From an uncultured bacterium (lineage in GTDB: Bacteria > Bacillota > Clostridia > Lachnospirales > Lachnospiraceae), in the NCBI GenBank assembly GCA_947071365.1, contig CAMTFT010000129.1:1-5934 (forward strand): 5,934 nucleotides of DNA, written 5' to 3'. This document shows positions 1 to 5,770 of the stretch, one piece after another; position 1 is the stretch's first letter, and every line of letters begins with the position of its first letter. Position numbers and translations under genes: made by a program. The notes under the pieces were generated by a model, which ran no database searches, was not told where the DNA came from, and was given only the letters and a program-made list of their open reading frames with translations.

Positions 1-46
1 TACACCTATTAAGTCGTCGGCAGCGTCAGATGTGTATAAGAGACAG
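1..46. other. Illumina Nextera library adapter (non-genomic contamination)
   Basis: This stretch is synthetic. Bases 1-5 (TACAC) match the end of the P5 oligo. Bases 6-13 (CTATTAAG) occupy the i5 index slot and, as I recall, equal Nextera XT index S518. Bases 14-27 (TCGTCGGCAGCGTC) are the read-1 adapter and bases 28-46 are the 19-bp Tn5 mosaic end ending in AGACAG. The order and spacing match a Nextera i5 adapter exactly, so an untrimmed read end was assembled into the contig. Genomic sequence starts at 47. Translation of the adapter creates a false C-terminus (VSYTHLTLPTT) on the RNase gene. Confidence 0.98.
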
Positions 47-1340
47 GAATCGGGTCTTTGTGAAGTTCATCTCTCAGGCTGGAAAGTAAAGCATTATTTG
101 ACTCCTGGTTTTCCATGTTGATAAAATCTACGATCACAATGCCACTTATATTGCGGAGACGGAGCTGCTTTGCGATTTCTCTGGCAGCTTCCATATTCAG
201 CTTCAGAAATACCGCTTCCCGATTTTTCCCTCCCTCAAATTTGCCACTGTTCACATCGATGACCGTCAGAGCTTCTGTGGGCTGGATGATCAGATAGCCC
301 CCACTTTTCAGCCAGACCTTCTCCTGCAGCGCCTGTTCAAGCTGGTGTTCCAGGGAGTACAGCTTCTGCATAGGCAGCATCCGGTCCTCATAGAGCGATA
401 GCCTCATCAGATCCTCGGGATGATGTTCGGAAAAGTAAGCATGCATCTCCTGATACAGAGTCTCATCGTCTGTCATGATACGTTCCGCCTCGGAATCGTA
501 GAGGTTTGCAAGCCGTGCCAGATACGCATCAGGCATTTTCGAAAGACAGGAAAAGCAGGTGCGGAACTGTGCCTGACTTATCAGCGTTTCGTATTGCTTT
601 TTCAGCAAATCAAGCTCTGATATAAGCGCGGATTCGTCAGCGCCTCCTGCGTTCGTACGGAACAGCCAGCCATAATCCCTGGGATGCACCTGAATACACT
701 GGCTATCCTCCCGAATATCACGGTTGTCCTTCCGGATATCACAGTCATCCTTCCGGATGTCACGGCTGTCCTTCCGGATATCACAGTCATCCTTCCGGAT
801 GTCGCGGTTGTCCTTCCGGATATCCTGTCCGTTCTTCTGGATATCACGGCCATCATCCGTATATTCTCCGTCCGCATCATTAAGCGTTTCTTCCCACTGC
901 CTGAGAGTTTCCAGCAGCCGCGACCGCATCTCTTTTGGGAGTTTGGAGGATATGGATACCTGCGTATTGCCGGTGGTCAGAAGCACATACTTTCCGTGCA
1001 GCGTAATGTTTGTCGTCACGGAAGGGTACTTCGTCTTGATACCCTCCCGGGATACCTGTACCAGCAGCTCATCTCCTGCCTGGGGCAGCTTTGATGTCCC
1101 TTTTTTCGTGTAAACGGGGTGTTTCATATCGTCCAACGACAGATGACATACCGTGCCGGGGGCGATCTCCACGAAGGCCGCTCCGATATTCTTTGCAATG
1201 TTTTTTATTTTTCCGATATAGATATTTCCAAGCAGGCTGTCTGATGATGCGGGATCACAGTGTATTTCAACTGCCTTCTGGTCATGGAGCAGAAACGAAA
1301 AAATGCCTCCCTGCATTCTTGTGACAAGATATTGCTTCAT
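47..1340 (-). CDS. rng: Ribonuclease E/G family endoribonuclease, 3'-truncated by contig end
   Basis: Single-strand-specific endoribonuclease of the RNase E/G family, expected in the cytoplasm to process or decay rRNA and mRNA. Only 431 genuine residues are present; the rest is lost at the contig edge, including the expected CPxC zinc-link motif. Visible: an S1-like RNA-binding region from about residue 36 (GNIYIGKIKN, AAFVEI), 5'-sensor-like FRTNAGG with R228/T229, and catalytic acidic residues D362 (VIDVNSG) and D405 (IVDFINME). Spacings R228-D362 (134) and D362-D405 (43) equal those of E. coli RNase E R169/D303/D346 as I recall them, so the domain order is intact. Residues 166-221 are eight heptad repeats (DIRKDxx), an insertion absent from typical members. 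ATG at 1340 gives the usual N-terminus (MKQYLVTR), but its ribosome binding site is weak (GAAG, about 9 nt away). Last visible gene of the leftward operon, 57 nt after DUF2344; rplU and rpmA are expected beyond the edge. Confidence 0.93.
694..861 (-). repeat. Eight tandem 21-bp units encoding heptapeptide repeats inside the RNase E/G gene
   Basis: On the plus strand the units start at 694, 715, 736, 757, 778, 799, 820 and 841. The central five share a consensus ATRTCRCRGYYRTCCTTCCGG; the outer ones are degenerate. Units at 736 and 778 are identical at all 21 positions, and 715, 757 and 799 resemble one another, which gives an alternating 42-bp higher-order pattern. In the protein they read DIQKNGQ, DIRKDNR, DIRKDDC, DIRKDSR, DIRKDDC, DIRKDNR, DIREDSQ, CIQVHPR (residues 166-221). 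Because 21 is a multiple of 3, unit gain or loss keeps the frame. The tract is highly charged, with one isoleucine per heptad. Confidence 0.95.
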
Positions 1341-1356
1341 ATATATATTCTTCGGT

Positions 1357-1398
1357 ACAGGATTTCAGGCTTCCTTCCGTTACAGCCTGAAATCCTGT
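1357..1398 (-). promoter_or_regulatory. Perfect 15-bp stem-loop between the DUF2344 and RNase genes
   Basis: Arms 1357-1371 and 1384-1398 are perfect inverted repeats (ACAGGATTTCAGGCT and its complement) around a 12-nt loop. In the leftward transcript the stem starts at the last base of the DUF2344 stop codon and ends 16 nt before the RNase ATG. The sequence after it (ACCGAAGAATATATATATG) has no U-run, so it does not look like an intrinsic terminator. The loop reads GTAACGGAAGGA and contains a Shine-Dalgarno-like GGAAGGA, too far (about 31 nt) to serve the RNase start directly. An intercistronic processing, stability or translation-control element is the likely role. The structure is seen; the role is inferred. 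Confidence 0.75.
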
Positions 1399-2105
1399 CA
1401 CACGATCTCCTTTCCAAGGCTCGCAAGAGTGACGAGCTTTCGATGATCCTCCGTTCCCATATCCGCATATACTTCACAGCGGTGGATCTCATACGCGAAG
1501 GGTTCCGGCTCAATCCCCAGTGTTTTCATGTATGTGTCCATCACAAGTTCCGGCTTCAGGTTGTCTACACTGCCGGAGGAAAGCTTCAGGAACACAGTTC
1601 CCGCGTTCACGGACATTTCGTAGATCATGGGCCGGATATCGACTTCCTTTTCGGATTTTTTCGTCTTCTTCATCACCGTAATGGACTTCTGGGCAAAGAA
1701 ATGTGAGATGCCAGACTGCCAGTCCACTGCTGGCTCGTATCCTTTGCGGAATCTCACCGTGTAGTCAGCAGCCGCCACCAGCGTCATCGCCTTGCTGGCC
1801 TTGCCCTCCGGTATCTGATAAAATCCCGTCACCTCAATGCCCTCCACGCCGACACGGTTCAGCGCATCGATCGCTTCCGCGGAGGTGATCGGTGTCTTTA
1901 TCTCAATGTCCATGTATTCTGCGTCGCTGGTCAGCCCTACGCCCAGAGGCGATGCAAAGGACATGACCATATGCGGGCTGAGTCCCTCCGTATACACAAT
2001 ATCGATACCGGCCCGGCGGATGGCTTTCTGAAAATAGCGCATGACATCGAGATGGCCGATGAATTTCATAATACCATATTTTGAAAATTTTACCCTTACC
2101 TTCAA
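1398..2105 (-). CDS. DUF2344 / TIGR03936 radical SAM-linked protein
   Basis: A 235-residue protein matching the family TIGR03936 (DUF2344), defined by being encoded next to, or fused with, a radical SAM protein of the TIGR03960 type, as here. Its biochemical role is unknown. Recognisable family sequence includes the N-terminal KVRVKFSKYGIMKFIGHLD, then RYFQKAIRRAGI, YTEGLSPHMVMSFASPLGVG and the SDAEYMDIE stretch, all within residues 1-70; the C-terminal part is more variable. No signal peptide or membrane segment is seen. It begins with TTG at 2105, chosen because an ideal AGGAGGT lies 7 nt upstream and the family N-terminus begins there. It follows the radical SAM gene by 42 nt and precedes the RNase gene by 57 nt, so the three are probably co-transcribed. 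A scaffold or substrate-delivery partner is my inference. Confidence 0.92.
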   Translation of the reverse strand: MKVRVKFSKYGIMKFIGHLDVMRYFQKAIRRAGIDIVYTEGLSPHMVMSFASPLGVGLTSDAEYMDIEIKTPITSAEAIDALNRVGVEGIEVTGFYQIPEGKASKAMTLVAAADYTVRFRKGYEPAVDWQSGISHFFAQKSITVMKKTKKSEKEVDIRPMIYEMSVNAGTVFLKLSSGSVDNLKPELVMDTYMKTLGIEPEPFAYEIHRCEVYADMGTEDHRKLVTLASLGKEIV

Positions 2106-2119
2106 CGCGGATACCTCCT
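2103..2119 (-). promoter_or_regulatory. Strong ribosome binding site setting a TTG start for the DUF2344 gene
   Basis: On the minus strand AGGAGGT (2119-2113) is followed by 7 nt and TTG (2105-2103). The next in-frame ATG lies 12 codons in, inside conserved family sequence, so the TTG is the start. The rare start codon is offset by a near-perfect Shine-Dalgarno. Confidence 0.85.
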
Positions 2120-2147
2120 CTGTGTCTGATACTGCTGCCCGGCATTT

Positions 2148-4013
2148 TTATTTCCTCGGTTCAACGCAGACACCTCCTTTATATCTGGCAGCGCCGCAGC
2201 CAGAACACTTCATCCGGCAGTTCGGCGTAACTGTCTCCTTATGTGCGTTCTCCCACTCACGCTTAAGGAACGCTTTTGTGACTCCGATATCGATGAAATC
2301 CCAGGGGAATATTTCATCCAGGTCACGTTTACGTATCGTATAAAAATCCATATCGATACCGCAGTTGTCAAATGCCTGGATCCACCTGTCAAAGCTCCAG
2401 TATTCCGTCCAGGCATCGTACAGTGCGCCAAGGCGGTAAGCCTCAAGGATCACCTTCGAGATCTTCCGGTCACCCCGGGCAAATACGCCCTCCAGCAGCG
2501 TCACGTCCGCCTGATGCCAGTTGTACCGGATACTCTTCTGGTTCAGCATTTCCTTGATTTCATGATTGACCGTCTTCGCAAAGCCGAGATAATCCCCTGG
2601 ATGGTGCATGGAAGCCCACTGAAACGGCGTAAAGGGTTTCGGAACAAAGAAGGAGGTACTTACCGTGATCTGGCACTTGCCGTTTCTCTTATCCTTCGGG
2701 ATCTCATAATATTTTACCGCAATATCGTTCGCCAGATGTGCGATATCCTTCCGATCCTCTTCTGTCTCCGTAGGCAGGCCGAGCATGAAATACAGCTTGA
2801 CCTTATTCCAGCCGCCGTGGAACGCCTTGTCCGCGCCGTCAAGGATCACTTCCTTCGTAAGGCCCTTGTTGATAACGTCCCGCAGCCTCTGTGAGCCGGC
2901 TTCCGGCGCAAAGGTCAGACTGCTCTTGCGAACATCCTGCACCTTCCCCATGACATCCAGGGAAAAAGCATCGATACGCAGGGACGGCAGAGAAATATTG
3001 ATATTCTGGTCGCGGAATTCGTCGATCAGAAATGTAACGATCCCCTCCAGATCGCTGTAATCGCTGGAGCTTAAGGAGCTCAGAGAAATTTCCTCATGTC
3101 CCGTATTTTTCAACATTTTGTAAGCATGATCTTTCAGCACCTCAAGGCTTCGCTCTCTCGTAGGACGATACAGCATCCCGGCCTGACAGAAACGGCAGCC
3201 ACGGATACAGCCGCGCTGGATCTCCAGAACGACGCGGTCCTGCGTCACCTTGATAAACGGAACCACCGGCTTTTCCGGATACGGCGCCTCCGTCATATTC
3301 ATCTCCACCTGTTTCTGAATGACAGATGGAACGCCGCTTTCCTTCGGAGAAAATGACGCGATCGTACCGTCTTCCTTATAGGAAACCTCGTACAGAGACG
3401 GCACGTAGATTCCGGGGATATTCGCTGCCTTTCTTAAAAATTCCTGCCGTGATGCTCCCGCTGCCCTGCACTCCTTGTAGAGATCCAGAAACGGGTCGTA
3501 GACGGTCTCTCCGTCCCCAATATAAAATACATCAAAAAAATCAGCCAGAGGCTCCGGATTGTAGGCACACGGCCCGCCACCGATCACGATGGGACAGTCT
3601 TCTCCGCGCTGTGATGCCATAAGCGGGATGCCGCTCAGATCCAGGATCTGCAGAATATTTGTATAACACATTTCATACTGCAGCGTAATTCCAAGGAAAT
3701 CAAAATCCTTCACCGAATCCTGTGATTCCAGTGCGAACAGCGGGATCTTCTCCTCCCGCATGATCCGGTCCAGATCCACCCAGGGGGAATAAACGCGCTC
3801 ACACCAGACGTCTTCCCTACGGTTGAACATATCGTATAAAATCTGGATACCAAGATGAGACATACCGATCTCGTACACGTCCGGGAAGCACATGGCGAAC
3901 CGGATGTCAATTTTTTCTTTATCCTTCATGACTGAGTTCACCTCTCCGCCAATGTAGCGGGCAGGCTTCTCTACCTTTAATAAAATTTCATCACTTAATG
4001 CAAGTTTTCTCAT
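2148..4013 (-). CDS. B12-binding-like radical SAM protein, TIGR03960 family
   Basis: A 621-residue cytoplasmic radical SAM enzyme of unknown substrate. Residues about 36-175 resemble a cobalamin-binding/Rossmann-like N-terminal region (FPDVYEIGMSHLGIQILYD, IVIGGGPCAYNPEPLADFFD, YIGDGE). The radical SAM core follows, with the 4Fe-4S motif CX3CX2C at C269, C273, C276 (QRGCIRGCRFCQAGM), then YRPTRERS and later core strands (TFAPEAGSQRLRDVINKG, KLYFMLGLPTETEED). The C-terminus carries a second cysteine cluster C599, C603, C606 plus C616 (NCRMKCSGCGA), possibly a further metal or Fe-S site. The ATG at 4013 fits the family N-terminus (MRKLALSDEILLKVEKPARY) and has GGAG 7 nt upstream. It overlaps by 4 nt (ATGA) the stop of a 28-codon upstream ORF. 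It is followed by its usual DUF2344 partner. Family identity is confident; the reaction is unknown. Confidence 0.94.
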   Translation of the reverse strand: MRKLALSDEILLKVEKPARYIGGEVNSVMKDKEKIDIRFAMCFPDVYEIGMSHLGIQILYDMFNRREDVWCERVYSPWVDLDRIMREEKIPLFALESQDSVKDFDFLGITLQYEMCYTNILQILDLSGIPLMASQRGEDCPIVIGGGPCAYNPEPLADFFDVFYIGDGETVYDPFLDLYKECRAAGASRQEFLRKAANIPGIYVPSLYEVSYKEDGTIASFSPKESGVPSVIQKQVEMNMTEAPYPEKPVVPFIKVTQDRVVLEIQRGCIRGCRFCQAGMLYRPTRERSLEVLKDHAYKMLKNTGHEEISLSSLSSSDYSDLEGIVTFLIDEFRDQNINISLPSLRIDAFSLDVMGKVQDVRKSSLTFAPEAGSQRLRDVINKGLTKEVILDGADKAFHGGWNKVKLYFMLGLPTETEEDRKDIAHLANDIAVKYYEIPKDKRNGKCQITVSTSFFVPKPFTPFQWASMHHPGDYLGFAKTVNHEIKEMLNQKSIRYNWHQADVTLLEGVFARGDRKISKVILEAYRLGALYDAWTEYWSFDRWIQAFDNCGIDMDFYTIRKRDLDEIFPWDFIDIGVTKAFLKREWENAHKETVTPNCRMKCSGCGAARYKGGVCVEPRK

Positions 4014-4096
4014 TTTTCATCTCCACACATTACCATACATTTTTTCGTATTTCTGCAAAGCTTTCTGCTCCAATCGGCAGTTTTTAATTCCTGCAT
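4010..4096 (-). CDS. 28-residue upstream small ORF, translationally coupled to the radical SAM gene
   Basis: ATG at 4096 preceded by an ideal AGGAGGT (4108-4102) with 5-nt spacing; the ORF runs 28 codons to TGA at 4012-4010. The TGA overlaps the ATG of the radical SAM gene as ATGA, the classic arrangement for translational coupling. The peptide begins MQELKTADWS, is basic in the middle (SRKLCRNTKK), has cysteines at 14, 20 and 24, and ends MCGDEK. I do not recognise it. Its ribosome binding site is better than that of the radical SAM gene itself. It could be a leader peptide that controls downstream translation, a small functional Cys-containing protein, or a chance ORF. No run of identical amino-acid codons typical of classical attenuators is seen. 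Confidence 0.6.
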   Translation of the reverse strand: MQELKTADWSRKLCRNTKKCMVMCGDEK

Positions 4097-4121
4097 GGAT
4101 TACCTCCTGCAATCATCTGAC

Positions 4122-4132
4122 TTTATAATACA
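4122..4132 (-). promoter_or_regulatory. Candidate -10 region for the leftward operon
   Basis: The minus strand reads TGTATTATAAA here, offering TATTAT (4130-4125) or TATAAA (4127-4122), placed 14-17 nt before the Shine-Dalgarno of the small ORF. No good -35 is seen at 16-18 nt spacing. This is the only plausible sigma-A -10 in the divergent gap on this strand. Transcription would start near 4115. Confidence 0.4.
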
Positions 4133-4194
4133 GTTTACCCCATTCGGCCGATTCAGTCCAGCATTAAATACATCTCCCACAGGAAAGAAATCTG

Positions 4195-4203
4195 TGATAT
4201 GAT
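4195..4203 (+). promoter_or_regulatory. Candidate extended -10 promoter for the AAA+ ATPase gene
   Basis: TGATATGAT matches the extended -10 pattern TGnTATAAT at 8 of 9 positions (TATGAT for TATAAT). The -35 region (about 4175-4180, TCCCAC) is poor, as is common with extended -10 promoters. Transcription would start near 4210, leaving a leader of about 28 nt before the ATG at 4238. This excludes the alternative ATG at 4199, which lies inside the motif. Confidence 0.45.
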
Positions 4204-4222
4204 ATACACGATTTTATTTTGC

Positions 4223-4240
4223 AAAGGAGAATCCATTATG
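4223..4240 (+). promoter_or_regulatory. Ribosome binding site deciding the ATPase start
   Basis: AAAGGAGA (4223-4230), 7 nt before ATG (4238-4240). An in-frame upstream ATG at 4199 would add 13 residues but has no Shine-Dalgarno and overlaps the proposed -10 element. Confidence 0.85.
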
Positions 4241-5722
4241 CCAGTATTTGATTTTCGAGACACACCGGATACAAAGACCGGCGCAGTCTGCACTTATACG
4301 ACCTTTCGCTCCAACGAACCGTCAGCCACCCCCGAAAAGCCGATTCTTCTTCTGGACAACCGTGACCGCACTTTCCTGCATCACTCCTCCGGCTTTTTCA
4401 CCAATTTCCGTAAGCGGACATCTTTTGAATTCAGCGTGGACGGCGGAATCGTCAGCGCAGATATTTTGAAGATCGACGCCCGTTTCGTAAGCCTCATTCA
4501 GTGGCTTGGGGAGAACCATATCAATGTGCGATTATCCGGACAAAACACGGAGAACGGATATGCCGTCTACCGGATCCGTGAAATGGCCTTCGGCGGCGGA
4601 ACGAAGCTTTCCGCGGAGGACGGCTTTCTCCAGTTTATGATCGAGCGGCTCCTGTCCATCAACGCTCCCGCTGAGGAATGCGAGGAGGAAGAACAGGAGG
4701 AAACCGGCGACAGCATGAAGCTTACCAGCATACAGAGCATCTCCGATTTTATCACCTGTGCCGGCAGGACCCTGCCGGACAATATCCGCCTTTGGGCGCG
4801 GAGAAATCTTGCAGTGGCCCGTTCCCACGAGGTGACACCGGAGGAACGGCGACACGCCCAGCGGGCACTCTCTATCATGATGACGATCCAGTGGAAAAAT
4901 AACTACTTTGAGTCCATCGACCCGGCGGAGGCGCGCCGTATCCTGGATGAAGAGCTTTACGGTATGGAAAAGGTAAAGCAGAGGATCATAGAGACCATCA
5001 TCCAGATCAACCGCACCCACACGCTTCCCGCCTACGGCCTTTTGCTGGTGGGCCCTGCCGGAATCGGCAAGTCCCAGATCGCGTACGCAGTGGCGCGTAT
5101 CCTGAAGCTGCCCTGGACTACTCTGGATATGAGCTCCATAAATGATCCGGAACAGCTCACCGGAAGCTCCCGCATCTATTCCAACGCGAAGCCGGGAATC
5201 ATCATGGAAGCATTCTCTGTGGCAGGGGAATCCAGCCTCGTCTTTATCATCAATGAACTGGATAAAGCGTCCTCCGGAAAGGGAAACGGCAATCCGGCGG
5301 ACGTCCTTCTGACGCTTCTGGACAACCTCGGTTTTACGGACAATTATATTGAATGCACGATTCCCACCGTGGGCGTGTATCCGATCGCCACCGCAAATGA
5401 CAAGGATCAGATCAGCGCGCCGCTGATGTCGCGTTTCGCTGTCATTGATATTCCGGACTATACGGCCGAAGAAAAGAAGGTCATCTTCTCACAGTATGCA
5501 TTGCCCAGGATCCTGAAACGCATGGGCCTTGATAAAAACGAATGTATCGTGACGGAGGACGGGCTGGATGCGGTCATCGCCAAATATGCGGACACCACCG
5601 GCATCCGCGATCTGGAGCAGGCTGCAGAGCATATGGCGGCCAACGCGCTTTACCAGATAGAGGTTGACCACGTTTCACACGTTATTTTTGACGCATCCAG
5701 GGTAAACGAATTGCTTTCGTAA
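4238..5722 (+). CDS. Lon-like AAA+ ATPase lacking the protease domain
   Basis: A 494-residue cytoplasmic ATPase. Residues 1-140 are not recognised and do not resemble the Lon N-domain. An acidic cluster follows (146-155, EECEEEEQEE), then a charged helical stretch. From about 230 the AAA module is Lon-like: LDEELYGMEKVKQRI, Walker A GPAGIGKS (272-279), a pore-loop-like RIYSNAKPG (312-320, Y314; compare RTYIGSMPG in E. coli Lon), Walker B VFIINELDK (N339-E340, Asn where Asp is usual), sensor 1 N387 (ATAND), arginine finger R399 (LMSRF) and sensor 2 R457 (GIRDLEQ). It ends at ELLS where Lon would continue into its Ser-Lys protease domain, so no catalytic dyad exists. It is probably a threading or remodelling ATPase rather than a protease. 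It is transcribed alone, divergent from the radical SAM operon. The start at 4238 is set by AAAGGAGA. Homology to the Lon AAA module is confident; partner and substrate are unknown. Confidence 0.88.
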   Translation: MPVFDFRDTPDTKTGAVCTYTTFRSNEPSATPEKPILLLDNRDRTFLHHSSGFFTNFRKRTSFEFSVDGGIVSADILKIDARFVSLIQWLGENHINVRLSGQNTENGYAVYRIREMAFGGGTKLSAEDGFLQFMIERLLSINAPAEECEEEEQEETGDSMKLTSIQSISDFITCAGRTLPDNIRLWARRNLAVARSHEVTPEERRHAQRALSIMMTIQWKNNYFESIDPAEARRILDEELYGMEKVKQRIIETIIQINRTHTLPAYGLLLVGPAGIGKSQIAYAVARILKLPWTTLDMSSINDPEQLTGSSRIYSNAKPGIIMEAFSVAGESSLVFIINELDKASSGKGNGNPADVLLTLLDNLGFTDNYIECTIPTVGVYPIATANDKDQISAPLMSRFAVIDIPDYTAEEKKVIFSQYALPRILKRMGLDKNECIVTEDGLDAVIAKYADTTGIRDLEQAAEHMAANALYQIEVDHVSHVIFDASRVNELLS

Positions 5723-5756
5723 AAAGTCAGAGGGCGCTGCATTTTGCAGCATCCTC
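5721..5756 (-). terminator. Intrinsic terminator between convergent genes
   Basis: Bases 5730-5756 form a hairpin with core GCTGCA/TGCAGC (5736-5741 and 5745-5750), a 3-nt loop, and a lower stem (GAGGG/TCCTC region) with one mismatch and one wobble. On the minus strand it is followed by TGACTTTTT (T-run 5725-5721), so it best serves the leftward methyltransferase gene, whose stop is 15 nt upstream. It may also stop transcription of the rightward ATPase gene, though the plus-strand tail is only loosely T-rich. Confidence 0.7.
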
Positions 5757-5770
5757 ATCATAATTACACG

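Noticed and set aside
9..46. C-terminal residues PVSYTHLTLPTT and a stop codon for the RNase gene
   Set aside because: These codons lie in the Nextera adapter (the P codon is hybrid: one genomic base, two adapter bases). The true 3' end is missing.
28..46. Tn5/IS50-like transposon end
   Set aside because: It is the engineered mosaic end within a complete sequencing adapter, not a natural insertion element.
694..861. CRISPR array
   Set aside because: The units are contiguous 21-bp repeats with no spacers and code for protein heptads.
684..1113. Two plus-strand ORFs with repetitive translations (VLPDIT- and SFRISQ-type)
   Set aside because: They are shadows of the 21-bp in-frame repeat on the opposite strand; the minus frame encodes the recognisable RNase with catalytic residues.
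1357..1398. Rho-independent terminator before the RNase gene
   Set aside because: The stem is strong but no U-run follows on either strand, and it lies inside an apparent operon.
2241..2894. 217-residue plus-strand ORF
   Set aside because: Antisense to the well-supported radical SAM gene, no ribosome binding site and no recognisable domain.
4199..4237. Longer ATPase start adding 13 residues
   Set aside because: No Shine-Dalgarno, and it overlaps a likely -10 element; ATG at 4238 has AAAGGAGA at good spacing.
4532..5020. 162-residue minus-strand ORF
   Set aside because: Antisense to the ATPase gene across its N-terminal half up to just before Walker A; no family resemblance.
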